This document shows, in pieces, positions 48,193 through 62,800 of a DNA stretch of 64,000 nucleotides (the stretch's first letter is position 1; every line of letters begins with the position of its first letter). The DNA is from Panonychus citri. Taxonomy: Eukaryota > Arthropoda > Arachnida > Trombidiformes > Tetranychidae. The translations under genes and the position numbers were made by a program. The stretch is from contig NW_026515495.1 in NCBI RefSeq assembly GCF_014898815.1, forward strand, positions 496,001 to 560,000. The letters are read 5' to 3'. Below the pieces are notes generated by a model. It searched no databases. It was given only the letters and a program-made list of their open reading frames with translations, and was not told the DNA's origin.

Positions 48193-48864
48193 TCATAAAA
48201 TATTTCTTTTGATGTACATTAAAGCTTTCATAGCGATATAAACTAAACCAACAGAATAAATAATCATATCTCGCTGATCTTTTTGACGATTTTCTCGTTC
48301 AATGGCAGATATCCGTCGATTCAGTGATCTTATTTGTTGCTTTAGAGTAGTAACCACATCAGCTGGAGTTGCACTACTGTCAAAACTACTGTTATGAAAA
48401 GGGAAGAAGATATATAGAGAGAAAAGATATTATTAGAAGAATCCACCATTTTGCTGGTTAAATGTGCAAAAAGAACAACAAAAAAATTAAATATTCCAAT
48501 AAAAGAAAATGTAAAAACCTCATCATCCGAGAATCTCTCATTGGTGTATAATCATCTTTCACTGGGGTAAAATCGTCGTTACTGGTCACCATTGGGTCTA
48601 TTTTTACACGATTTGGTTTGGCAGGGGTCATCTCATCTCTCCATTTAAAATCATCATTGAATTTAGAATATGATTGATAAGTTAGAATTGAGGGTGGAGA
48701 AGGCAAATCAATTGGATTGTTACGAGTATCTCCTAATAGATGACTTTCAAATCCAACCTCAGGGAGAATCTCTCTGTTGAAGCCATTTTATCTCCACCAA
48801 TGACAATTATTCTTTCCGGTACAATCATGTCAGCCACAAGATCATCTGATTTACCATTGTTCAT
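48193..48864 (-). CDS. MFF: Mitochondrial fission factor (MFF/Tango11-like), tail-anchored
   Basis: Outer-membrane receptor for the fission dynamin Drp1. Coding blocks: 48864-48798, 48732-48519 and 48388-48193; 158 aa, shorter than human MFF (342) but within the range of short isoforms. The N-terminal block LVADMIVPERIIVI matches the conserved human IMQVPERIVV Drp1-binding motif. A middle Pro/Asp-rich region holds two repeats (DDFTPVKDDYTPMRD). The C-terminal coiled coil (VTTLKQQIRSLNRRISAIER) leads into a membrane anchor IIYSVGLVYIAMKAL ending in basic MYIKRNIL. The first two blocks are in different frames. A 65-nt intron (48797-48733, G|GTGGAG...CTATTAG) reconciles them; otherwise a two-base excess in GAGAGA near 48765 would be needed. 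The last splice is phase 2 with acceptor CATAACAG. Family call confident, first intron less so. Confidence 0.84.
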
Positions 48865-51800
48865 GATTAATAAAAGATGAAAAATAACAAAAATACCAAT
48901 AAAACAATTGAACAATTTAAATTGAAATCAAAGATGAAAATAAAAAGTTGACAAAACAAAAAAGTAAACAGATGATCGGTCGACACCAACAACATCTAGT
49001 GAGACAATTTCACACTAATACTTTCCACCAATTAGTTAGATGGCAGCATAAGCACAAGAAAAAAAATCAATTTCCAATTGGATTGATTAATTAATTAATC
49101 GTCATTTAGAATCCAACAATTAGTAAATGAATTGATAATTGTGATACTTTCAGCTCCAATCTATTGAGAAAAACCATAATCATAATGTAATGAATCTTTT
49201 TCTAGAATAACAATAACAATAAATATCGTTGCAACTTCATTCGGAATCGTAATCATTAATTAATCTATGAAAAAGTCAATCTAATTGTTCAATTAAAAAT
49301 AGAACCAATTAGTTATGTAAAGGAAACGATAAACAAACGAACTAACCAATTAAACAATTAACTTAATAAGACAATCAATTGATTAGGCTAATTGTTAATG
49401 AGATATTTGGATGAATTGATTTGTATGAGAAAAAGTTTTTCAATTATCAGAATCAATAAATAATATTGATGATCGTATTTTAATCACTTGGTATATAAGG
49501 TTACAGACAATTAAGTTTATTTAAAGGTTTGATTGAAAGGTTAAGTTACATTTAATTTAACCAATAGAGATAAGTTATCATGTTTAAATGATAGAAACAC
49601 CTCTTGTCCTTTGACCTGCAAAGAAAGATGAGCATTTAGATCAATCATTTAAAATGGTGAATTAACTAATCACGGTTACAGGTAAATCGAAACGAGTTAA
49701 CAAATGATTGAAAAAGGTTAAATTGAAGGTTAAGTGTAAGTGAAGGTTAAACAACAACAACAACAAGAGAGACAGAGACGAAAATAAGAAGAAGAAAAAA
49801 AAAAGATATTAATACAAATGGAATAAGTTTTTTTTTCAATGAATAAGTAAATAAGTAAATCTCAATATCGTAGCGGGTTATCATCAAAATTGATTCGCTT
49901 TTAAGGCCACAAAAAATACCAACGACTTGGTAATCCATCCATCTACTTTTCCTCTTCTTCTTCTTGATAGTTTATTCTCGTCTTGACTAGATCCCTCGAT
50001 GGGGTTTCTTTCAGTATATTGGTAAGAATTGTATTCTATTACCTGGAGAAAAAGGTAACTACTAAATAGAAACAGGTATCGAACTCAAATAAGCCACCGA
50101 GCAAAAAGAGAAAAGGAAACCTTAATTATCTTGCTAATTCTTCGTCAATGCTACAGTTTCTCCTTCTCTAATTGTAATATATTCTATTGGATTTATATTG
50201 ATGAGAAAAGATTAGAAAGAGGAAAAGGTATCAGATAAGGTGATTAGCTAATACACCAGGTAACAAGTTCTAAGACAAAGATAATAAAGTAGCTTAAGCT
50301 ATGAGATTGTCCAGCAATCAAGTAATCATCCAATGGAATAAGAAGTAAATCAAGTTTTAGAATTTTTTTTTCTTCTTCTTTTTCTTCTAATATTGATGAT
50401 AGAACAACAAAAAGATTATCTTTGAAATTCTAAATTAAGATGATAATCGTATGATGAACAAAAAAAGAACAAAAAAAGAAATTTCAACGAAAAAAAAACT
50501 AATAAATTTCGAAGATTAAAGTTTATTGGAATAAAAAAGTTCTGTCAAGTTATAAAAATGAAAGAGAAAGAAAAGAAAAGAAATTGTCATTCAAGGTAAA
50601 GGTAAATTCGTGACTTGTTCAATGTTCTGAATAAGATTCTTGGTGATTCTGGAAGCAAATTCTCACTCATCATCATAATAATCATCATTATCTTTATTCT
50701 GACATGTTATTTGATTGCGAACCCAATTAAACATCTTCATTGAGAATTCAAACTTCATTTGTAAATCTAACATAACTCACGTTCTCAATCATTTTTCCCT
50801 GAGAAAATTAAACAATTAACAAGATAATTAATATTTTATATTCTCTTCTTCCATTACAATTCAAGGAGAATCCATTTTGCTATTATCAATATCATCTGAT
50901 TGTTGAACTAATATAATCAAGATATCGTTGGAATAATAATAATAATCAAAGAAAATTTTACTTCGAGAACTTTTTAATTATATTATTAATACTTTTGTCA
51001 AATTAATCTTCTTGTAAAACAAGATCAATTTATCATTTTACAACTAATCACAGTTAATAAGATCAAATCGACTTCTAATCACCAATCAAACAGATTAAAT
51101 TGTGAATATTGTACTTATTATATTAATAAGAAAATTAAGATTATATAATAATTCTGGATTCGTAAAGGTAACATTGAGAATTTGATTTTCTTTTAATACT
51201 TATCCAGGTAAATTTCAACTTCTTCAGCATTTAGAAAAGTTTTATAATGTGTAGCATATAAGTGCCAATGTAAAGTGTTAAGAGGCCTTTCAATTGGTCT
51301 TCTTAATTGTCTTCTCAAACTAAATCATCTTCATCTTCATCATCTTTAGTTTTTTTTCTCCTCATCATCATCAGCGTTTTTCTAATACTTTATCAAATGA
51401 AGATGGTGATGATGATAATGATAAAGATGAAAATATTATTATTATCATGGCAAATCCCCTCAGGCGTTTTTACCTGCAATCCATTTTAAGCTTTCACCTA
51501 TTCACCATTGTTTTATCACTAATCCTAATCAAAATAATTAAAATCCATTCAAGTGATTACAAAGTAGTAGTAGTAGACAACTAATTAGCAATTAAAGGTT
51601 AAATTGTTGCCAATAGACTTTTTTTTCCTTCTTCCAATAGAATTAATATTTTTGATCAAATTAAATGATTAGTGTGTTGATTATGATTAAAGAAACAGAA
51701 AAATATAATATAACTTTTCAGTCTTATTCGTTAAATTGTAAACAATTAATGATTCAAATTTTGCTGATTCCATGGTTATTTATTAAGATATTGAGACTGG

Positions 51801-54800
51801 AAGGAAATTAATAACAATATATTTTGAGTTAATTGTTGCGTGTTGACAATTTTGCTTCATTTGATTATTAGCCTGATGATAATTTCTGATTATAATTTGA
51901 ATCATGTTCATCATTAAATTGGATTAACAGCAACAGGAAAAGTAGAAGTGCCATTTATCAATTGAAAGGAAAAGAGATTGAGAAACAAAATTAAGTAATT
52001 GCTAATCTACTCAAAGATATGATAAGTATTAGGAGATGATGATGAAGAAAATTGAAATAAAAGCCTGAGGGCAAATCAATTTCTCAGTGAATTTATGGTC
52101 AGATTAACTCTTATGCTGATAATTATGAAGATTAAGAGAGGATTTTTGTTAATCAAAAACCAATTTCATTTAAATTTACAAGTTTTAAATTAACATGGGT
52201 GTCGAGTGAAACTTAATCTAATCATTTACTTAATCATCTCATATCTTTAATGACAATTAGCTCATAAATTGTTGGAAACCCTTTAACCCCCTTAATTTTA
52301 ATCCAGTAACCAGTAAAAAACATTGAGAACATAATATAATAAATTAACTAACTAACTAACAATTTTAATGAATGTTAATTAACTTCATTTATTAACCAAT
52401 TACTCCAATGATAATAGTGAGGTAATTGCAATAACTCAATTAATGGTTGATAGTAATAGTTAACTCCAATTGAAGATGATAATTGTTGAAGTTAATCAAC
52501 AATAATCAATAAGTGAATGCGGTAGAAGAAAATTATTATTATTAATCACTAGAATTAAAATTAACCACAATCTAAATTATGATTATGATGATGAAAATTG
52601 AGAAATGATTTTCCTTTTAGTTATTGCTAAGTGTTAGCTAAATGTTTTAATAAATTGTAATTAATGAAAGGAAATCATTATAATAGATGATAATTTGTTT
52701 TTTCCAATCAATTTGACAGAATAATTTTCATGATAATTTAAAATTCATCGTTTTCAGAATAGGTGATAACTTGTATCCTTAGTTATCCTTATGAAGAGTA
52801 AATTGTTTTTTGGTATATAAGAGAGAGAGAGAGAAAAAGTTTTCAAATATTTTTTTTTCTCTTGAAATTTCATCTCATCAAGATGAAGAAAATCAGTAGC
52901 TAATTAGCCTAAGGCGTTAAATAAACTGACGTAAAATGAGACACAAGAAGATGAAGATAATTCTTGTGTTAATCTTGGAAAAGAAGAAGAAGAAAAAAAC
53001 TTGATTGGTCTTATCCGTTTTCCAAAAATGCTGAGGCCACTTTTTACTTCTCAATACGAGCGAGTAATAAATTATCAAACAAGATGAGTAATCGCCACTT
53101 AATAGAGAAGCAAAAGAAAGAGAAGAAAAATAATGTCATCCTCATCTTCATCTTCATCTTTTATCATCGGAAGGATGATGAGGACATAATGTGAGAAAAG
53201 TCGCTAAAAATGACGATTAAATTAATTTCATATTGTCACGAATAAACATAAACAAAGTGAACCATTTTTCCATCTTCATCCTTATCTCCATCCTCATCTT
53301 TATCTTCCTCATCATCTTCACCACCTTCTTCCTCCACTTATCTTGTTAATCTTCTTGATTCTCTCATATGAAATTTGATCTTCTCCTTGAAAACTTTTTT
53401 TTTCTTCCTTTTCTCCTTCAAAATGATTAAATATCAACCAGATTAATTAACAGTTTTCAATTTACAATCACGATCAGATTGATCATTTTACTATTCATAA
53501 CAATTAAAAGGCCTCACAATTAAAACCTACAAAGATGTGAAAGTTAACAATTAACTATTGATTCGGAGAGAAACAAAAAAACTCATAATGATCACTAGAA
53601 AACTTGTTCTTCTCGTTGAATTAATTTACTAATCAAATGAAGTCTTTTAACAGTTAATTATAAGACATTTGGAAGGTTTAATTTAATTCAACAATTAATT
53701 AGAGAAATTAATATGATCAAGTCAATCAGAGGGATAGAATATGTTTTTTAGTGGTAATAACAAGAATCATTGGTAATAAAAAGGTAAATGAATAAATCGT
53801 GTTTATTATTATCACATTGTTCTTGCTACGTAATAGCGTGTTCTCAATGCTCATTAATCAATTTTCCACAATTTCATGTTCATATTATTATCCATTTCCC
53901 TGAATTCTGTAGGCCGATCATGAATCAAAAAGATGCAGGATAAAGATGATTAGTTGAGAAAAGATTTTAATTTTTATCGTTCAGTTTTCTCTCTCTCTCT
54001 CTTTATGGTTATTAATATGCTTTAAGGTTTAAAATTGTTACCTTATATTTGGATGATAACGATGAATGTCCTGAGATTTATTTATCATGCAAGCTAAACA
54101 AGAGTCACTCCCTTACCACCCAACCCTCCCCACCTCCTCCCAACATCCTCCTCCTCTTCATCTTTCAAACTCTTCTATTGGTTTCCAATGGTTTATTCAT
54201 TACTGTTCTCATCTTCGGGTTACATATTAAGGATTAAAATTTTCTTAATGATGATAATATGTAACAGAGAAAAAGAATCAAGATAAACTATTAAGACTCT
54301 CCTTTTACTTTTACCATTATTATTATGAGAGAGAGAGAGAAAAAATTCTGTTAATGATTTTTACTCAAGGTTCCAAGTTTTAAGTTGATAGTTTTACTTT
54401 TTTTCTTGTGGAAAATTTTGTTTTAAAATTTATTTTATTAAGAAAAACGATTAGAATTTTCTTGATTTTCTTCAAATAGAATAGAAATTTATTCAATTTG
54501 AATAAAATTTCGATAAAAATATTTCAACTTTCGTTGAGACGAAAACAAAAGTTTACTAACTTTTAGAAACTTTTTCTACCAAAAGGTGGCGCTTTCAACT
54601 GAAATTTCGATCATTCAATTTTCTATAACAATTAAGACAATTTATTTATTTCGAAATCAATTTTATCCCAATTAATCAATCGCATAGAATTCCAAACTCT
54701 GTTGATAAGTTGCTAGATACAAATCCAATCATTCTAATCGGATCTTTAATCGGTCAATTACAAAACGAAAATGTGAAAACTTTTCACAAAAACAATTTTC

Positions 54801-56399
54801 GAATTTCGATTTTTTTTTTCATTTGATCATCTTTCTAATTATAATAATCGATGCTAAATGATGATAATAATGTTTCCAATGATTTAAATGATTTGAATTA
54901 AATTATCTCCTATATCATATTACTGATGGTCATTAAGTAGGAGGAGTTTTCTCACCTTGAATTTCAAATGTTAGAAGGTATTAATTGATTTGATTGGCCG
55001 AATAGTAAATATAAGAAGAGGAAGAAAAAAAGATGACCAGAAGATAAAAGAAGATGATTTGGATTGTAAAGAGATAATGATGATGATGATTATGACTTGT
55101 GAAGAAAAGAGAGAGAGAAAAGTTAAGGTGTGAACATTTATCTCTTATTTTTTTACATATTTACCTGAGAATTGAGCATCGTTAGCATAATCATTATGAT
55201 AGATTTACGAATAAGAAAAGGAGAAGAAGAAGAAGAAGAAAATAAAGAGATGATGAGCCACACCCAAGAAGAAGATGTAGTTAATTAAGTTTGATGAGGA
55301 TGATAAACAAAAGGATCATAATATATATATATAAATTATTAGGAGAAGATGAAGTTTTGAGAAAAGAAAATTTTTTTTCAATTCTTATTGTTTTACTTTC
55401 CATCAATTGATAATATTGAACAATAATTAAATATTCAAATTCTCATTGGTCATTTGCATCTTCATCAACCTTTCACCTTCCCATATTGACCTTTACCTTT
55501 GGGCTTATCTTCCTCTTCCTACTCACCTTTAAATTGATGTAATCTTTGAAAATCATCATGATAGTGATTACGATTTGTTAATGATTACGTTTAACTGACA
55601 ATCAAATAACATTTAACACCCAATTTAAACTCAATTGTTTCCATATCAATGTTAACATAATACAAGAATATTATTTTATTATTATCATTATTTTATCGAC
55701 ATTTTCAGACTTTTTCCCAACCTATTTTTTACCTTTTATGGCTACTTATTAGCCTTGTCTCATTCTCTCTCTCTTCTCTCTCACTTATCATCCTTTCATC
55801 TTCCTCCTTCTTCTCCCTCCTCTAACTTTACATTCATTTTTATGCCTACAGGCGATGAGAGGATTTTCCTTTACGTTTTCGTTTCGTCTCTCATGTTGAG
55901 ATTGGTAAACCATTGTAAGAAAATCATATGAAACAACAACAACAAGATGGAAGATAAAAAAAAAGATGAAGATGAAGGAGGAAGAAGATGATGAAGGAGG
56001 GAGTTAGCATGGGAAGAATGAGACTCGCCCATGAGATGGAAAAACAATAAGATTCATCCTCTCACAACAGAGAATTGATAAAAAAGTTTCCAATTCTCAG
56101 CAGGAAACTTGAAAAAAAAAGATCTATCACTTTTCAAGATTAGTTAATACACAAAATAAGCAACAAATCAATAGTTATCAATATAATATAATAATCACTA
56201 TTATTTACAACCAGTAAGATAATTAAGTTAATGACATAAAGCTAAACTATCATCATCAATAAAAATCCTAATAGTGATTAGTTTAATCACAACAACAATC
56301 AGCGAAAACAAAATAAGCTTATTAACCTTTAAAAGTATTATCCAAGTTGGAATAAAAATAATATTCAAATTCAATTAGATATCCAAATGAAACAATTTG
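48865..56399. other. Gene desert, left part
   Basis: AT-rich DNA with no exon I can support. It contains many strand-asymmetric tracts: purine-rich on the plus strand near 49750-49805, 50210-50230 and 55000-55260, and pyrimidine-rich at about 53260-53340 and 55755-55825. Short GA and GAT repeats are frequent. Small ORFs here (for example 51307-51489 and 54049-54237) are low-complexity and lack family features. The left end should include the MFF promoter. Confidence 0.55.
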
Positions 56400-56850
56400 T
56401 TTTGATTGTTCAGGATGAATGAACAATTGTACAGGTGAAACTCATTCGGATGATATATTATGAAGATATTGATACAATAGCCAAAGAATTGACATTGAAA
56501 CATTTGACCAGCTGAGATGCAAACGCCTCAATGTCAAAGGTTTTTCCTTTGTTGTTTATTAAAGGAAATTGTATGACAAAGGTTAAAATGTCTCTCCCTT
56601 TGTTGACCTGTGGTCAAGAGATATCATACCAACTGATGAAACATTGATACCTGTTGATAATAAGCAGTTGGTATCCAAAGGTTTGTCTTGTTTTCTTTAT
56701 GGATTAACCTTTTGTAAACACTGGTAGGTAAACATTTTCATCGTAAAAATTTTCGTACCTATTGACCTTCAAGGGTCAAGGTTTTAGATGCAAAACTTTG
56801 CTCCAGGTCAATAGATAGAAACATTTTCTCTTGATAAATTTTGTCACATT
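56400..56850. promoter_or_regulatory. Candidate enhancer island in the desert
   Basis: Higher-complexity segment. It contains a perfect 10-bp inverted repeat (TTGACATTGA 56489-56498, TCAATGTCAA 56528-56537) and several AGGTCA-type half-sites (TGACCTGTGGTCA 56604-56616, TGACCTTCAAGGGTCA 56763-56778 followed by AGG, AGGTCA 56805-56810). It also has CTTTGTT/ACAAAG cores (about 56548, 56576, 56598). These resemble nuclear-receptor and HMG-box sites. Function inferred only. Confidence 0.35.
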
Positions 56851-59800
56851 ATCTTGAGCTTATTTTGACAGTTTCAATCAATATTATATTTTCAGGTTGA
56901 TTGGTTTTCACATTTTTAGCTGTATTTCAATTGCGATACAATTATTATAAATATTGATCATTTACTGACTTGTATTAACAATTTCAATGGATAACGAATT
57001 GATTATTATTATTATAATAATTTAATTAATTCAATTGGGATGGAAATTTGAAATTTTCTTGAAACTTTATCAACTAATTTTAGGAAAAGTTTTCCCTTCT
57101 CTTGGTGATGATCATCATTTACAATTAACCTGGTAAATTAATTTTGTTTCATGTGAAAATAATTAAGATTATGTTAGTTAATCTTTCCAATAATTGTTGT
57201 TATATGATAATTAATTGTTTACCTTTTCTGTCTGGGCTTTTGGAAATTGCAACTATTAATATACAATCATAAGTAACTGAGGATCATCAGGATTCAATTA
57301 ATCACCAACAAGTGGTAATCGTAGTTTTTAATTAACGTTTTCTCATATTGTTTCGTTGTTACAAACAAATAAACAATTTAAGGTTGATTGTTAAATTGTT
57401 TCGCTCTCACAATTTATTTATACATTTGATTATCAATCTCTAGTCTTGCTGGGTAATTGATTATGATTATAAATCATTTCAAGCTTAACTAGAATTCAAC
57501 TTTTGTTTATCAAGTGAAAACAAAGAGATGAGGAAAGGAAAAGAAAAGGTTAACAAAAGGAAGAAAGGTAAAAGTCATAGAAAAGATTATTTATTCAAGC
57601 GAAAATGAAGATGAAGATGAGGAAGATAAAGGTAGAGAGAGAGAGAGAGAGAGAGATCAGGTTGATAATAATTAGCGTGAAAGATTTAACAACGAATCTT
57701 TTTACTAACGAATTCGCTATTTACTAAAGGATGAGAAATGTTTACCTTCGAGAGACCATGATGATGATATGGATACAAGAGATTGTCAGGTTTTCTTTTT
57801 GGGTGTTGATGTTTTATCTTCAATGATTTGGAATTGATCAAATTACTGAGAATATTTCAGAGAGAGAGAGAGAGAGAAAAGTTTAAAGTAAACATTGATA
57901 CAGAATCAAATTACTCTATTGTTACGTTTTAATGTTGACAATTTGTTTTAATTGTTGGAATTGAAGTAGATTGTAGATGATGATGAAAATGAGGGAGGAT
58001 TAAGTTTTTTTCTTCTAAATGGAGGCGGAGGTGATGAGGGAGCATTAATGTAAGATGAATGATCTGAGAGAAATGTCGATAATTGTAATTGTGATAATGA
58101 TGATGAAGGAATTAAAATTGAGTGTACTTGAGACTCCCTAGTTAGTTTTGGAATCATCTTAAGTAGCTTAACCAATCCATCAAATGAACAAGATGAAGGC
58201 CAAATTGTGGCTTCAAATAGTGTCTTGAATAACTCACACACATAGAGAGAGAGACAGACAGAGAGAGAGAGAGAAAGGAAAAGATGATAAGGATGATTAA
58301 ACATGTAAACATGATAATATAAGAATCCGCATCATCTTATTTACAGTTTCATCTTCATCATCATCTACCTTAGATTTAAATTCAACTTGAATGCGAATAA
58401 AAAAACACACACTTAAAGGTGTGTTCTGCTTATGCATACCAATCATCTTCAGTCTTCCTCATCTTTTTTCATCATCATCTTCAGATCCCTTTTTGGTTCT
58501 CATCAATTCTACCTGAGAAGATGGAGATGATGATGAGTAGAAAGATGAGAAAAAGCTAAGAAACTGTAAAGGCGAGAATATTTGAATCTTGGCTTAAGAA
58601 AAATAAACAAAAAAAAGGATCAGAATCAAAGTGATGCAGGAAAAAAAAGAGATGAGGATGGAGAAATTTTCATCGTTTATTTATTCATAAACAAAAGGTG
58701 GAAAAATAATATCAGATTGAGAATGATTAACTTTGATGATCCAATGGTTTGCATGGGGAAAAGTTCATCAGCCTGAATCGTTTTCTTTTTCTTCATCACA
58801 TTTAATTGTAATTAGGAAAAAACTTTGATGCTTATCAATATATTAACACGATTAAGGATTAGGTGGGTTAGATTAACGTGACAATCGTTGCTACAATTAT
58901 CTGGAAAGTTTATATACACAAGATTAAGATGAATAAAGTTGATTATTTATATTGGATTAGATTAAACAATTTACTAAACTGTCAAGTTATTAACTTGCTA
59001 AATCTACTGGATTTTAATTTCTTATATTAGGTTAACAATTAACATGTTCACTGAAATATGATTCCAAGTGATACTTGACTTGTTTTCGCGTTATCAATGA
59101 TTAAGGAAAAGGTGATTGTTGTGGACAATTATTTCCGTCGTTTTTATCACCTTTACCTGTATTTATCTTTCCTTTAGCATCATTATCATTATCATCCTCA
59201 TCATCTCTTTACTTATCTTCCATCTTCTTCATCTCTCTCATGCTAAAAAAACATCATCATCACCCAACATTAACAAGGAAAAGTTGATTACAAACTCATC
59301 CGAATCCTTGAAACCATATAATTTGTTTTCACTTAGTTAATTTGTCAACCTTTTAAATTGAAAATTAGTTGAAACTTTTCTGATTCGTGATTAAATCAAA
59401 TTAACTTCAATTGTTTAATCTTTAGTTAATTACCTTTCCTTTGGTAACGATAATTAATTAGACAACAATTTAAACATTAATGACAATGGTCAAGTTTTTT
59501 TTGGTTGTCACTCATTATTATTAATTGTCATGATTATTTGATAATCATGGTTTTGATTGTGATGATATTTAATTGTTGTTGTTGTAACTATTAATCTGAT
59601 TATTTTACCTTTGTTATTTGATTGCCGTTTGTCATGTTTACAATTGCGATTGAAATTGTTTATTTACCTTAATCACAATTGAAAATAATTGATCATCAAC
59701 AGGTTATACTTTTATTTTGCTTAATTGTATTTAGACAAAGTTAAGAGGCTTTTGTATTTACTAAATCAACTTTAATTGTTACTTGTTGCTGGTCAACAAT

Positions 59801-62800
59801 CAATCAATTAAATCAACATTTTACTAATACTAATTTGAAATGAAAATACATTTTCAACTTGTCATCTTAATTTCAATTGATTAATTGTTGACAATTTTTA
59901 AATTATAGTATGAAAATGTTTCAATTAAATGATAATCATGATAATTTCAAGGTTAACTAACATGATAATTAGTTGATTGCTAAATAGATTCATGTACTTA
60001 TATAATAATTTAACAGGAAACGAGCAGATTTATTACTTCCTCTGTTGATTTAGATTCTGACAAATTTTAATTTACTCATTTACTAGGAACTAATTAAAAG
60101 TACTCAGAGTAATTAGTAAGCTTAATTGTGCTCAAGTAACGTAATTGAATTTTAAGGTTTTTAATTGTCACTCCAAAGCTGATAACATAATTAAACTGTT
60201 GAGGACAAGGAAAATTAAGATGATCAATTTGATTTATTACAATCAGTTGATTATCATTGAGATACAATCAAGTGAAATGTTGATTATTTCAAATGATTAG
60301 TTGATGATTAGGATTTACAAAGAAACTTTTTTTTCTCATCTTAATGAGTTACTTTGAGATTATCGTGTGAAAGTCCAATAAATCCCTATGGAGATTAACC
60401 TTAATCCGGTTTAACAATTGTAATTAACATAACCACAATCGGGCAATCAAATGAAAGACACAGACAAAGTCACTAAATTGTAGTAACAATTAATCATCTT
60501 CAATGATTTAAAACTAATCCACTTTACTTTATATACCGAACCAACCAGATTAACATGATCTCAATGAGGATTTTAGGACAATTAAGATAATTAACAATTT
60601 GACAATTGATTGATTGTCAATGTTTTCAAAAAATCGTAATCCTAATTACATAAATTACTCTGGGATTTTAATTTCTTATAATCAAAGTTATCCAATTTTC
60701 AATCACAATCAATATAAACTTTATATACAAATTGTCATCAAACTTAATTATTACTTGATTAACATGAACAGTTTTCAATGGTCATCACAAAAGTTAATCA
60801 AAAAGCTAATTGTTTTAACGTAATTAAATCCAATGATAATAATTTTCAATGATTCTGTTGACAGATTGATTTATCAACGTAAATGAAATAAAAAAAAACA
60901 AAGTGAGAAACTAATTTGTGGCTTAATTGAAAGCAATTTAAATTCAATCAACAATTTCCCAACCTTAATAATCATCATTATAATGATAATCATTATCTTT
61001 ACGATTATGATTAGTACTTTGGTTATTACAATTATCAAGATAATCGTGATTTAGCATTTTAACTGTTTAACAAGAACAACAATTTACTAAATTGTTAACC
61101 TAATCATTAACCAAGATCCGTTATCCCAACTATAATTATGAGGTTCAACCATTGATTGTATTTATTTTTCAATTATCTTTAACAAGATATAATTAACAAT
61201 TATCATAATAACAACACAGGTAAACAAAGTGACTCTCATTTAATTTAGTACGAAACTTTAATCACAATTAGATCAATAATAGAAATGATAATAGAAAAGA
61301 AAAACTAATTACACCGATAAATTTAATTTTCTCATTGATTAGTTTTCTCATTACCATCTCATTGATTTACAGTTTTTCAATCAGTTGATTAAACAATCAG
61401 TTGATTGTGAGAATTGTTTCTATTTTCTTAATGATTAATCAGTCTTACAATCAAGTGATAATTAAAGTTTTTAAATGGTCAATGAGCTGTGAAAATTGTT
61501 ACCTGATCTGACAATCGTGAGTTAAATAAATCATTGATTAGATATTTAATAATGATAATAATTTGGTTGATATTAAATTACAAGTAAATTAAAAAAAAAA
61601 ACAAGTTAATCGTGAAAATCAAGGGACTCAATTTTTGCAATTTACTAATTGTGTGTGTGTGAGTGTGTGTATAGCTTTTGATTTGCAATCAGTCAACGCC
61701 AATGAATCAAATTGAAAATTAACTTAAATAGTTAAATTGAGCTGGAGTTAATTGCTGAGATAATTGAGTGAAAAAAAGTCATTTAAACAGCAATCAACAG
61801 AATCATGATTATCATCACAATCTAATGATGATTCTGATGGTTTTATAATCAATTTTGTGACTTTTAATTTGATTTAATCATTGGAATTGTTTTTCTTGTT
61901 GGTCAACACAATTGAATTTAAAGTTTTCATGATTAAAATCACTTGATTTTCAGGTTTTAAATTGTTCATTTTTTACCTTAACCATTACACAACTTTTTAC
62001 TCAATTAATATTAACAATTATTGACAATTGAATTTAATAGTTAAATCAATTGATTGCTTGTATTCAATAATAATAATGTTGATTTGTTGTTGTAAATACT
62101 AAACATGAAAAGGTGATTGGAATCACAATCTACCCACTGATTTTGGATTTTAATTTAGTTACAAGTTTTAAAATTCATTTAAATTGTTGCCGATCTCTAG
62201 TTAATTGTGAGTTCATTCATACATCTCTATATACTTTTACCATCCATTAGTTAATCAAATATTAAATCACTAATTTAAACTGGTTTTAAGTGAAATGATG
62301 TTACGATGTTTTAATCTAATCAATTTTTTTACTTTTTCATATTTCATTTCAAGTGAATTAATTTAATTGCATTTTGATAAATTGTAGTTAATATCAATAT
62401 ATCAGTTGTAAACAATATTAGTTGACAGCAATTTGAGTGATTAACAATGTTTCAATTTAGTGACAATCAATTAATTGTTTAGGTTTGGTGTTTTTGGTGT
62501 TTTTGTTTTTAAACATTCATTTTAATTATTATTATTATTTCAATAATCATTTTTTGTTTGTTAATTACAAATTGCTTAGGTGATTATTTATATAATCAGG
62601 GGGTAAAGGAACAGGTTAATTATACAATTAGTTGTTGCGTTAATTGCTTTTTAAATGGATTCAATTAAATTGTAAATGATAATAAAAAAAAACAATGTAT
62701 GAAAATATATTTATAAATTTAAATTTTATGAAAACAAAGTCTAATCTCTAACCTGGTTTATTTGTTTGATTAAATTGTTGTTAACTGATTTAATCAAGAG

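Noticed and set aside
54049..54237. 62-aa ORF with a Pro-rich and a hydrophobic segment
   Set aside because: No start of note, no conserved motif, within repetitive desert DNA.
57948..58304. 118-aa minus ORF
   Set aside because: Starts in a CT microsatellite; Ser/Pro low complexity and no recognisable family. Kept only as unlikely.
59116..59340. 74-aa hydrophobic ORF
   Set aside because: Starts with TTG; Ile/Leu run produced by ATC/TTA repeats.
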